From NCBI RefSeq assembly GCF_039522365.1, contig NZ_BAAADJ010000063.1, forward strand, positions 1-64,000: DNA of 64,000 nt. The letters run 5' to 3'. Shown here one piece after another: positions 25,288 to 32,821 of this stretch (position 1 is its first letter; the number at the start of each line of letters is the position of its first letter). This DNA is from Bacillus carboniphilus. GTDB lineage: Bacteria > Bacillota > Bacilli > Bacillales > JC228. The notes beneath the pieces are model-generated. The model made no database searches. It worked only from the letters and a program-made list of their open reading frames with translations, and was not told where the DNA came from. Made by a program: the position numbers and the translations under genes.

Positions 25288-26061
25288 TTATTTTCCACTA
25301 AAAGCAGGCTTTCGTTTCTCAAGGAACGCTTGAACGCCTTCTTTGAAATCTTCAGACTCTCCTGCGATTTTTTGTGCATAGGCTTCTTTTTCTAACATCT
25401 CATCTAGTGTCACATCAAAGCTTTGGTTTAAGTAACGTTTAATGAGACCAATCGCCTTTGTTGGCATTTGAGCTAAACGATAAGCAAACGCCTCAACCGT
25501 TTCCTCAAACACTTCTGTACTTGCCACCTTTGTAACCAGCCCAAGCTCTTTTGCTTCCTCTGCACTAATTTTTTCTCCTAAAACAGCTAATTCCATCGCT
25601 TTTGCATGTCCTACTATTCTTGGAAGATAGTACAGATTTCCTGAATCAGGAACTAAGCCGATATGGATAAAAGCTTCTACAAAACTAGCTTTCTCAGAAG
25701 CAATTCGGAAATCACAGGCAAGGGCTAGACTAACTCCAGCACCCGCAGCCACTCCATTGACAGCTGCAATGACCGGCTTTTCCAGATTTGCAATCGATTG
25801 AATCATCGGATTGTAGCGTGTTCTCAAAATGTCTCCAAAGTCTGACCCTTCTGGTACATCACTTAAATCCTGACCTGAGCAAAAAGCACGTCCTGCACCA
25901 GTTAAGACAACGGCACGAACCTCTGGATTCTTCGCTGCGTCCTTCATGACTTTCGTTACTTCTTTATGCATTTGTTCAATAAAAGCATTGAGTTTGTCTG
26001 GTCGATTCAACGTGACCCACAAGACTCCATTTTTCACTTCCGCTAAAATGGTTTCGTACAT
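25288..26061 (-). CDS. paaG: Enoyl-CoA isomerase, PaaG-like
   Basis: In the paa route PaaG turns ring-1,2-epoxyphenylacetyl-CoA into oxepin-CoA. The 257-residue crotonase has the oxyanion-hole segments FCSGQDLSD and NGVAAGAGVSLALACDFRI. Its active-site loop reads HIGLVPDSGNLYYLP, in which a single Asp replaces the hydratase glutamates; GLVPDSG is the mark of PaaG isomerases. The gene lies 10 nt after another crotonase and 18 nt before the aldehyde dehydrogenase, inside the paaABCD operon. Confidence 0.87.
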   Translation of the reverse strand: MYETILAEVKNGVLWVTLNRPDKLNAFIEQMHKEVTKVMKDAAKNPEVRAVVLTGAGRAFCSGQDLSDVPEGSDFGDILRTRYNPMIQSIANLEKPVIAAVNGVAAGAGVSLALACDFRIASEKASFVEAFIHIGLVPDSGNLYYLPRIVGHAKAMELAVLGEKISAEEAKELGLVTKVASTEVFEETVEAFAYRLAQMPTKAIGLIKRYLNQSFDVTLDEMLEKEAYAQKIAGESEDFKEGVQAFLEKRKPAFSGK

Positions 26062-26071
26062 CTGATACTAC

Positions 26072-26848
26072 CTACTTTCCTTTAAAGAACGGTTTTCTTT
26101 TCTCTCGGAAGGCTTTCATTCCTTCCTTTTGGTCCTCGGAAGCAAATAATAAATAGAAGTTTTTCCTCTCAAACTTCATGCCTTCGTCAAGTGTATAATC
26201 CTCTGCTTTTTCAACAGCTTCTTTAATAAGTCGAACGGACAATGGTGGCTGCGCTGCAACCTTCTTCGCAAAACGCATCGTTTCTTCAAGCAGTAGTTCC
26301 GGTGCGATAAGTCGGTTAATCACTCCATAGTGAAGAGCTTCATTCCCCGACATCATTTCACCTGACCAAAGCCACTCGAGCGCTTTCTTTTTCCCCATTA
26401 GTCTCGTTAAATGCTGAGTTCCTCCAGCTCCAGGCATGACACCGATATTGATTTCTGGAAAACCAAAGCGGGCATCCTCTGCAGCAAATAAAAGGTCACA
26501 GCTTAGTGCAAGCTCAAATCCTCCACCTAGCGCAAAACCTTGAACTGCTCCAATGATGGGCTTCTTCGTCATTCTCATGCGATCCCAATCTTTAAACTGA
26601 TTCATCAGCTCCATACGAATCGCATCATCATCGGCCATTTCATCAATATCTGCACCAGCGGCAAAGGCTCGACCTTTACCAGAAACCACAATCACCCGAA
26701 CATCATCACGCTCATCAAACTCATCAAACACCGTGACAATTTCTCTAATCATAGGACGATTGATGGCGTTTAGGACCTTTGGGCGGTTTAGTGAGATGTG
26801 ACCAATACCGCCATCAACCGTCACCTCAATAAATTCAAACTTAGACAT
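26072..26848 (-). CDS. paaF: Enoyl-CoA hydratase, PaaF-like
   Basis: The 258-residue crotonase carries both catalytic glutamates (GGGFELALSCD and GFPEINIGVMPGAGGTQ). It is therefore a hydratase, expected to add water to 2,3-dehydroadipyl-CoA. The N-terminal oxyanion segment is FAAGADIDEM. Its start overlaps the end of the EthD-like gene by 8 nt, so translation is coupled. The exact split of work with the paralogue at 20375-21151 is not clear. Confidence 0.82.
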   Translation of the reverse strand: MSKFEFIEVTVDGGIGHISLNRPKVLNAINRPMIREIVTVFDEFDERDDVRVIVVSGKGRAFAAGADIDEMADDDAIRMELMNQFKDWDRMRMTKKPIIGAVQGFALGGGFELALSCDLLFAAEDARFGFPEINIGVMPGAGGTQHLTRLMGKKKALEWLWSGEMMSGNEALHYGVINRLIAPELLLEETMRFAKKVAAQPPLSVRLIKEAVEKAEDYTLDEGMKFERKNFYLLFASEDQKEGMKAFREKRKPFFKGK

Positions 26849-27134
26849 TTTCTTCGTCTCCGAACATAAATGTAGCTAAATGTCCGGCAAACTTCATCGC
26901 ATCTTTCATGGATACTTTCGCTTCTTCCGTTTGGGAAGCTGCTTTAAATGCATCTTTACTTTCATAGTACATTTCACACATCATGTAATATTCGGTCTCA
27001 CCCTTAAGCTTTGTCACCTTTACTTCTTGAAGACCTGGAATCTTCTTTGTAATTGGCATATGTGTGTTGAAGTAGTACTCATCAAACTCCTGTGGATTTT
27101 CTGGCTTTTTGTACAATACGATTACTTTATACAT
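26841..27134 (-). CDS. EthD-family protein
   Basis: The 97-residue product has the ferredoxin-like alpha+beta dimeric barrel of the EthD family: MYKVIVLYKKPENPQEFDEYYFNTHMP, with the conserved HxP in NTHMPITKKIPG, and a C-terminal MKFAGHLATFMFG. EthD proteins accompany oxygenase operons and some remove unstable intermediates. In the paa operon it might protect against epoxide or aldehyde products, but no function is established from sequence. The ATG at 27134 is chosen for its GAGGA spacing; a start three codons earlier would overlap the ribosome site. Confidence 0.78.
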   Translation of the reverse strand: MYKVIVLYKKPENPQEFDEYYFNTHMPITKKIPGLQEVKVTKLKGETEYYMMCEMYYESKDAFKAASQTEEAKVSMKDAMKFAGHLATFMFGDEENV

Positions 27135-27160
27135 GTTCAACATCCTCTCTTTTTTTCCTT

Positions 27161-27664
27161 CTACATCATGGTAGATACTGGTTTCATTGCTTCAAACGGA
27201 TTTTTACAAGATTTACAGTATAGAATACTTCGACAAGCTGTTGGACCGAAGAGATTATCCATCGTTGTATACGGTGAGCCACAATACGGGCAATCTACTT
27301 TCCACATCCCATCCTTCTCCAGATACTTCGGTGGCGGAGCAATCCCAAATTCTTTAAGGCGTTCTCTACCTTCTTCCGTAACCCGGTCTGAAGTCCAGGG
27401 TGGGTCATAAATAAATTTGACTTGGACCTCCTGAACCTCTGGGATGGTGCGTATAGCTGTTTCCATATTCTTTTGAATGATTTCAAGGGCAGGGCATCCC
27501 ATAAAAGTAGGAAGTACTTCTACATGAACCTTTTGTTCCTCCACCTCTACCTTTTCAACCATTCCCAAATCTATTACACTAACAGAATCTATTTCAGGAT
27601 CCTTCACATTATGAAGGACCTCTAAAACTTTTTTATGAAGCTCAGATTGGAGTTTCATAATCAT
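27161..27664 (-). CDS. paaD: Phenylacetyl-CoA epoxidase assembly protein PaaD
   Basis: PaaD is a MIP18/DUF59 protein needed for iron loading of the PaaABC epoxidase. The 167-residue form has the DUF59 domain first (VKDPEIDSVSVIDLGMVEKV, with Cys in TFMGCPALE). The C-terminal zinc-ribbon-like part has VDCPYCGSPYT and LYCKSCKNPFE. The start is uncertain: an in-frame ATG at 27739 would give 192 residues and a 28-nt gap to paaC, but neither start has a clear ribosome site. I chose the one where family similarity begins. Confidence 0.87.
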   Translation of the reverse strand: MIMKLQSELHKKVLEVLHNVKDPEIDSVSVIDLGMVEKVEVEEQKVHVEVLPTFMGCPALEIIQKNMETAIRTIPEVQEVQVKFIYDPPWTSDRVTEEGRERLKEFGIAPPPKYLEKDGMWKVDCPYCGSPYTTMDNLFGPTACRSILYCKSCKNPFEAMKPVSTMM

Positions 27665-27767
27665 CACTGCTTTCTTGTTATTTCTGATGATGGTTCTTGA
27701 TGAATAAATGGCCTGCTGGGAGGAGTGCCTGTTTTTCATGGTAGACCAGGATAACCAGCACTACATC

Positions 27768-28592
27768 CTACCAAACAGCCTTCGTATCCGTTACATACAC
27801 CGCACTCAGCGTCTCCAATGCTTGATCCAAGTCTGGAGTGTGCACACCTTCACGGCCATTTCCTTTTTTCATCTCACATGGTCCAGGGAAATCTAAACCA
27901 ACCTCTTCAAAAATCCCTTTCATATAAGACGTCCAGGTTACAGTTAGCTGTTCTTCACTCGCAATCAGTTCATGCTTAGCCATTTCATCTACTAAAGGAC
28001 CAAGAGTCAACACACCTTGGAACTCTGCCCATGCACGGTCAATGGCTTCTTGCATTCGTTTACGAGCTTCACCGCCTGCCATTGTCAGCTGCTTAAACCA
28101 AGTAGACCAGTGCATAATGTGATAGTACTGCTCCATGTTGATTTTGATGGCTGCATGCTTCAAAGGCTGATAACTAGAGTTTTTCAAAGAATCTAAACGA
28201 ACTTTTTTATACGTGTCATAAAAGAAGTTACGGACCACCGTGAAGGCCCAGTCATATCTTGGCTCCTCTAGGTAAGTTCCCGTTCCATTCTTCTCTTCTA
28301 GTAAAATCGCATTCTTTCTTTCAGATGCTTTTCTCCCATGTGCTAGGTGATCGGCATCTCCCTCTCCTAAATCCTCAAGAAGCTGGTAATACATGGCAGC
28401 ATGCCCCATGGTATCTTGGCTAATCGAAGAAAAAGCAACGTCTTCTTCAATATGAGGTGCAAGCCCCAGCCATTCAGAACCTCTAAAGGAAAGGATGAAA
28501 TCATCGTCTGCTAGCTGATATAAAAGTTCTGTTAGGGCTTTATAATAGGAGTTGTTCTCTTTAGCTTGTTGTGCGTTTTCGATTACTTGCAT
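27768..28592 (-). CDS. paaC: Phenylacetyl-CoA epoxidase structural subunit PaaC
   Basis: PaaC partners the catalytic PaaA in the ring-1,2-epoxidase. The 274 residues form a ferritin-like helical bundle: KALTELLYQLADDDFILSFRG, then SQDTMGHAAMYYQLLED, then MEQYYHIMHWSTWFKQL. The di-iron ligand set is only partly kept, as expected of this non-catalytic subunit. The ATG at 28592 lies 9 nt after GGGGTG and 32 nt inside the end of paaB, so the two genes are coupled. The gene order paaA-B-C-D is canonical. Confidence 0.92.
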   Translation of the reverse strand: MQVIENAQQAKENNSYYKALTELLYQLADDDFILSFRGSEWLGLAPHIEEDVAFSSISQDTMGHAAMYYQLLEDLGEGDADHLAHGRKASERKNAILLEEKNGTGTYLEEPRYDWAFTVVRNFFYDTYKKVRLDSLKNSSYQPLKHAAIKINMEQYYHIMHWSTWFKQLTMAGGEARKRMQEAIDRAWAEFQGVLTLGPLVDEMAKHELIASEEQLTVTWTSYMKGIFEEVGLDFPGPCEMKKGNGREGVHTPDLDQALETLSAVYVTDTKAVW

Positions 28593-28947
28593 TTTTATCA
28601 TCACCCCATGACAGAATTTCTTTTTCATCTAGCATGCCTTGTTCATATTCACGCCATTTCTTCTTTAAATAGCCATATCCTTTGGCTGTTCGATAATCTT
28701 TATTATCCAATCGCTTCAATGTCTCTTTTTCTTCTTCATTCAACTTTCGGATATCTGAACGCTTCACGACCCATATATCAATAACTGGTTCACGGCGCAT
28801 AAAATTTTCTTGTGCCATTGCCAGTGCCATTTCGTGATTCGGAGCTAGTAAACTAAATTGATATTGCATATCTGTTTTCTCTGAACGTTTACTGAACACC
28901 TCAAACACTTCGTAAAAGCCTGAGCCGTTAGTATTTTTTTCTGACAT
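28561..28947 (-). CDS. paaB: Phenylacetyl-CoA epoxidase subunit PaaB
   Basis: PaaB bridges PaaAC heterodimers in the epoxidase. The 128 residues start with GFYEVFEVFSKRSEKTDMQY, followed by the conserved HEMALAMAQENFMRREPVIDIWVV. The C-terminal tail is longer and more charged than in short PaaB proteins of about 95 residues. It sits 30 nt after paaA and overlaps paaC. The ribosome site is GGAGGGAA. Confidence 0.92.
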   Translation of the reverse strand: MSEKNTNGSGFYEVFEVFSKRSEKTDMQYQFSLLAPNHEMALAMAQENFMRREPVIDIWVVKRSDIRKLNEEEKETLKRLDNKDYRTAKGYGYLKKKWREYEQGMLDEKEILSWGDDKNASNRKRTTS

Positions 28948-28977
28948 ATCTTTTCCCTCCTAACTGGCTACATGTTC

Positions 28978-29928
28978 TCAACTTAGCGCTTCTCGAACCC
29001 AACTGTTATTTTCATAGGCAATTTCTCTCAAGCGGAGTCGTGATTTAGATTTTGGTCCTCCACCACGAATGATTTTCTTGAATTCATTCCAATCTGGATC
29101 TTGATACACCCATTTTTCTGCTTCTTTATCGTAGTACATGGTTGGGTCAGGAAGTTTTAGCCCCAAAGATAGCATTCTTGGAATGTATTTATCGAAAAAT
29201 TGTTGTCTTAACTCTTCATTTGTTTTGTTACGAATTTTGTATTTAATAGTGATATCCTGTTTGGAAGATCCAGTTGTTGCGGCGCTCGCTGGTCCAAAGA
29301 ACATGAGTAGCGATGGCCACCAACGGTCAATCGCATCTTGAATCATTGCTTTTTGCTCTTCTGTTCCTTCTGCCAAAGCTAGAATGATAGACTCACCGTG
29401 TTGTGCATGGAATACTTCCTCTGCACAAATACGTTGAAGTGCCCGTGCATAAGGTCCATAGGATGCGTGTAGCATATTAGTTTGAGTGATGATAGCAGCT
29501 CCATCCACTAACCAACCAATGAGTCCAGCGTCACCCCAAGTTGGTGCTTCCATATGGAAGACATTATGAAACTTTAAGTCTCCTGAAAATAAATCCTGCA
29601 TGATGTCCTCACGATTTTTCCCAAGAGGTTTCATTAAGTCTTCGGCCACTCTGAGTAAAAGCTGACCATGCCCCATTTCATCTTGTACCTTAGCCATTAT
29701 GCCAAGCTTTCTACGAAGCGTTGGTGCTTTTGGGACCCATTCCTTTTCTGGAAGCGCTCCCATAATTTCCGAAATGCCATGCATGGAAATTAGCTTAATC
29801 AGTGCCATTCTATAATCGTCTGGCATCCAATCATCTGCTTCGATTTTTTCACCCGCTTCAATCCGTTCCATAAAACGTTGATACTTTTCCTCTTCAGTCA
29901 TTGAAGAGAGGGAAGGAGAAATCGTCAT
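28978..29928 (-). CDS. paaA: Phenylacetyl-CoA epoxidase catalytic subunit PaaA
   Basis: PaaA uses a di-iron centre and O2 to epoxidise the ring of phenylacetyl-CoA. The 316 residues form a ferritin-like bundle with the ligand pattern Glu54, Glu84-x2-His87 (DEMGHGQLLLR) and Glu171-x2-His174 (EEVFHAQHGES); Asp142 is a further candidate ligand. All needed ligands are present. It is the first gene of the operon paaABCD-EthD-paaF-paaG-aldehyde dehydrogenase and has AAAGGAG before its start. No PaaE reductase gene is found in the window, so electrons must come from elsewhere. Confidence 0.95.
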   Translation of the reverse strand: MTISPSLSSMTEEEKYQRFMERIEAGEKIEADDWMPDDYRMALIKLISMHGISEIMGALPEKEWVPKAPTLRRKLGIMAKVQDEMGHGQLLLRVAEDLMKPLGKNREDIMQDLFSGDLKFHNVFHMEAPTWGDAGLIGWLVDGAAIITQTNMLHASYGPYARALQRICAEEVFHAQHGESIILALAEGTEEQKAMIQDAIDRWWPSLLMFFGPASAATTGSSKQDITIKYKIRNKTNEELRQQFFDKYIPRMLSLGLKLPDPTMYYDKEAEKWVYQDPDWNEFKKIIRGGGPKSKSRLRLREIAYENNSWVREALS

Positions 29929-29966
29929 GATTTCAAACTCCTTTCATTTTGGTTTACTTAATAATA

Positions 29967-30013
29967 TGACGTTTATATAACGTTATTATAATTTATTGTT
30001 ATATAGTATTCAA
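29967..30013 (-). promoter_or_regulatory. paaA promoter with overlapping operator
   Basis: On the minus strand TTGAAT (30008-30013), a 17-bp spacer and TATAAT (29985-29990) form a good SigA promoter. TGACGT-N7-ACGTTAT (29967-29986, plus-strand reading) overlaps the -10 and the predicted start site. The core ATAACGTTAT is a perfect palindrome. A repressor bound here would block RNA polymerase. The element is nearly identical to the one at 14367-14386. Confidence 0.72.
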
Positions 30014-30032
30014 ATCATATTCAAAAAGGTCA

Positions 30033-31364
30033 TTATTTTTGGAAAACTTTGTTGTTTATCCGGTGATCGACCACCCTTACCGCTTTTCCTTCTGACCTTG
30101 GAATGCTCTTAGGTTCTTTCATGACAATATCCATGCTTACTAAACAGTAAGATTTAATTGTATGTTGAAGCTTTCCAATTAACGTTTGAGCCTCTTCACA
30201 ATCGAGTTGTTTTCCCCAGCTATTGAATAATGCCTCTTCTATTTCAACATGAAGAGAAACTTTGTCGAGGTTTCCATCCTTGTGAATGTGCACTTGATAA
30301 TGCGGAACAAGCTCCGTAAAGCTGATAAGATGATGTTCAATTTCAGAAGGGAAAACGTTGACGCCTCTAATAATCAGCATGTCATCAATTCTTCCTTTTA
30401 CACGCGACATCCGAGTTGTCGTTCTTCCGCATTTACACTTTTCCGTTGTAATGGATGCAATATCTCCTGTACGGTAACGAAGAATAGGGAATGCTTCCTT
30501 CTTCAAACTTGTAAACACTAACTCTCCAAATTCGCCTTCTGGAACTGGCTCAAGAGTATCTGGATTAATCACTTCAACTATAAAATGGTCATCTGCTATA
30601 TGTAGTCCATCTTGAGCTTCATGGCATTCCATTGCCACACCTGGTCCCATGATTTCACTTAACCCATAAATGTCACACGCTTTAATTCCAAGGAGTTCTT
30701 CTAGACGATGGCGCATTTCTTCCGACCATGGTTCAGCACCAAAGATTCCATACTTAATCGAGGTTTTTCGTGGATCCTTCCCAAGTTCAAGCATTCGTTC
30801 AGCGATATTCACTGCATACGATGGCGTACAGGATAATAATTCAGGTTCAAAGTCTTCTATTAACTGGATTTGTCGGTCCGTATTTCCACCTGATACTGGA
30901 ACGACATTCACTTTTAATCGTTCAGCCCCATGATGCAGACCAAGCCCACCCGTGAACAAACCGTAACCATAAGCGTTATGCAGCATGTCACCTGGTTTCC
31001 CACCAGCAATTGTGAGGGCACGTGCAATCAAATCCGCCCAACTAGAAATATCATTTTCAGTGTATCCAACAACAGTAGGCTTCCCACTTGTACCAGACGA
31101 TGCATGTACCCGGCTTAGACTTCTACGGTCAACCGCAAATAAACCGAAGGGATAATGATCTCTCAAATCCTTTTTCACAGTAAAAGGAAGCTTTTTTACA
31201 TCCTCTACAGTTTGGATGTCATCTGGGTTAATCCCGGCGTTGTCCAAAGCATTTTTGTAAAAAGGTACCTTGTCATAAACAGTCTTAACCGTGTACTGTA
31301 ACCCTTCTGCTTGAAGTTTTTCAATCTCAGATCTCTCAAACTTTTCTACCTCATGAAGTATCAA
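30033..31364 (-). CDS. paaK: Phenylacetate-CoA ligase
   Basis: PaaK activates phenylacetate with ATP and CoA to phenylacetyl-CoA. The 443 residues belong to the adenylate-forming family: the P-loop is SSGTSGKPTVVGYT (about 89-102), followed by the aromatic-pocket segment AYGYGLFTGGLGLHHGAERL, DIYGLSEIMGPG, and the hinge RTGDIASI. The C-terminal AMP-binding_C_2 domain follows RVKGRIDDMLIIRGVNVFPSEIEH. It is monocistronic, with its own upstream region holding a cre box and a loose paa-type motif. It serves external phenylacetate, while the dehydrogenase complex could feed phenylacetyl-CoA directly. Confidence 0.95.
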   Translation of the reverse strand: MILHEVEKFERSEIEKLQAEGLQYTVKTVYDKVPFYKNALDNAGINPDDIQTVEDVKKLPFTVKKDLRDHYPFGLFAVDRRSLSRVHASSGTSGKPTVVGYTENDISSWADLIARALTIAGGKPGDMLHNAYGYGLFTGGLGLHHGAERLKVNVVPVSGGNTDRQIQLIEDFEPELLSCTPSYAVNIAERMLELGKDPRKTSIKYGIFGAEPWSEEMRHRLEELLGIKACDIYGLSEIMGPGVAMECHEAQDGLHIADDHFIVEVINPDTLEPVPEGEFGELVFTSLKKEAFPILRYRTGDIASITTEKCKCGRTTTRMSRVKGRIDDMLIIRGVNVFPSEIEHHLISFTELVPHYQVHIHKDGNLDKVSLHVEIEEALFNSWGKQLDCEEAQTLIGKLQHTIKSYCLVSMDIVMKEPKSIPRSEGKAVRVVDHRINNKVFQK

Positions 31365-31383
31365 AACAAACCCTCCCTTTTGT

Positions 31384-31397
31384 GGTAAACGCTTTCA
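31384..31397 (-). promoter_or_regulatory. cre box before paaK
   Basis: On the minus strand the box reads TGAAAGCGTTTACC, matching the CcpA consensus TGNAARCGNWWWCA with one mismatch. It lies 20 nt before the paaK start, in the 5' leader, where CcpA could block transcription during growth on sugars. Confidence 0.7.
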
Positions 31398-31421
31398 TTT
31401 TAGAGAAAAATTAAAGTTGTG

Positions 31422-31457
31422 TGACGTTAAAATTCCGAGTTGTGTTTTTAGCGTTAT
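31422..31457 (-). promoter_or_regulatory. Loose paa-type operator before paaK
   Basis: TGACGT (31422-31427) and GCGTTAT (31451-31457) are the half-sites seen at paaA but 23 bp apart. TAATAT (minus, 31456-31461) could be a -10 at the same offset. There is no clear -35. This is supportive only in company with the stronger sites. Confidence 0.35.
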
Positions 31458-31644
31458 ATTACCTTTAGGATAAAACCTTCCTCTTTTTCTGTCAATGTTA
31501 TTTCAGAAAATTCAATGATTTTAGTCACATTTTGAGGCTTATTTCTTATGTTTATAAAAAATTGAATGATTTGATGGATGTAATCGAGATGGATAGAGGA
31601 ATAAGAGTGGGGAAAGTGAATGTTGAACCGCTAGAATGATGGTT

Positions 31645-31735
31645 GCGCGCGAAATTACTGTGATTGCGCGCGAGTATTTGAAAATACGCGCGAACTTTTA
31701 AAAATACGCGCGAAAACAACTGCCTTGCGCGCGAA
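31645..31735. repeat. Array of five GCGCGCGAA motifs at 20-21 bp spacing
   Basis: Copies of (G/A)CGCGCGA begin at 31645, 31666, 31686, 31706 and 31727. The 11-13-nt spacers are A/T-rich and differ from copy to copy. The array lies in the gap between the paaK 5' region and the terminator of the aldo/keto reductase gene. GC-rich motifs of this kind stand out from the AT-rich background. Confidence 0.85.
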
Positions 31736-31749
31736 CTCACATAAACGAA

Positions 31750-31778
31750 CAAAAAAAACAGGAACCCACAGGCTCCCG
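31750..31778 (-). terminator. Terminator of the aldo/keto reductase gene
   Basis: On the minus strand GGGAGCC, a TGTG loop and GGTTCC are followed by TGTTTTTTTTG. The stem has one G-U pair. Confidence 0.7.
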
Positions 31779-31793
31779 TCTCTACACAATCTA

Positions 31794-32741
31794 TTAACCT
31801 AATATCTTTTCAATATTTTCTAATACTTCCTCATTAAGCGTCACATCAATCGCCTTAATATTCTCCAACAATTGCTCCGGTTTAGTAGCCCCTACCAATG
31901 CACTTGCCACATTTGGCTGGCGAAGGATCCATGCAAGAGCTAACTGTGATAAGGAGACATCTAAACCGTTGGCCACTTCTTCTAATCTAGCTACCTTTTG
32001 TAAATTTTCCTCGGTTAAAAACCCTTGAATGGTTTTATTAATTTTTTCATTTGTCGCACGACTTCCCTCTGGTAAAGGTTGGCCTAGCTTATACTTACCA
32101 GTTAATAGTCCTTGTGCTAAAGGTGAGAATACGACTTGGCTAATGCCTTGTTGTTCACTATATGGAATGACCTCTTGTTCGATTCCACGTTGGAACATGT
32201 TATATCGAGGTTGATGAACGACAATTCGATCTAACAAATACTTGTCAGATGTACGAAGAGCCTCTGCGATTTGAGACGCTGTCCATTCACTTACGCCAGC
32301 ATATAAAATTTTTCCTTGTCTAACCAAGTCATCAATCGTTCTTAATGTTTCATCAATCGGAGTTTCTGGGTCATATCGGTGGCAGTAATAAATGTCTATG
32401 TAATCTAAACCGAGTCTTTTTAAACTAGCATGAGCTTGCTCAAACACATGTTTACGAGATAAACCGCGGTCATTGACCCCATCACCCATTGGCCAGAATA
32501 CTTTCGTTGCCAGAACATACGATTCACGTGGGTATTTCTTCAGCGCTTTTCCAACGACTTTTTCCGCTTCCCCACGCTCGTAGACATTGGCTGTATCGAA
32601 AAAGTTAATCCCTGCATCATATGCGGTATCAATAATCTTTTCCGACTGATCAGATCCAACAGTAGCACCATACGTTAACCAACTGCCTAAGCTAATTTCA
32701 CTAACCTTTAACCCTGTTCTACCAAGCTTACGAAATTTCAC
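31794..32741 (-). CDS. Aldo/keto reductase (YvsX/Kv-beta-like subgroup)
   Basis: The product is a 315-residue NADPH-dependent reductase of the (beta/alpha)8 aldo/keto family. The catalytic tetrad is visible: Asp and Tyr in FFDTANVYERGEAE, Lys in VLATKVFWPMG, and His in IYYCHRYDPETP. The phosphate-binding end is WILRQPNVASALVGATKPEQL. The subgroup resembles Kv-beta/YghZ-type proteins, often with broad carbonyl substrates. It is monocistronic. Proximity to the paa region may be chance. Confidence 0.9.
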   Translation of the reverse strand: MKFRKLGRTGLKVSEISLGSWLTYGATVGSDQSEKIIDTAYDAGINFFDTANVYERGEAEKVVGKALKKYPRESYVLATKVFWPMGDGVNDRGLSRKHVFEQAHASLKRLGLDYIDIYYCHRYDPETPIDETLRTIDDLVRQGKILYAGVSEWTASQIAEALRTSDKYLLDRIVVHQPRYNMFQRGIEQEVIPYSEQQGISQVVFSPLAQGLLTGKYKLGQPLPEGSRATNEKINKTIQGFLTEENLQKVARLEEVANGLDVSLSQLALAWILRQPNVASALVGATKPEQLLENIKAIDVTLNEEVLENIEKILG

Positions 32742-32756
32742 CGGCTTCCACTCCTT

Positions 32757-32791
32757 AAAAAAAGATATAGGAGAACGTGTCCCCTACATCT
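32757..32791 (-). terminator. Terminator of the RocB-like peptidase gene
   Basis: AGATGTAGGGG and CCTATATCT pair in a stem on the minus strand, followed by TTTTTTT. It sits between the peptidase stop (32822) and the aldo/keto reductase start. Confidence 0.7.
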
Positions 32792-32821
32792 ATCTTACTG
32801 GAATTATCATCCACCCATCAA

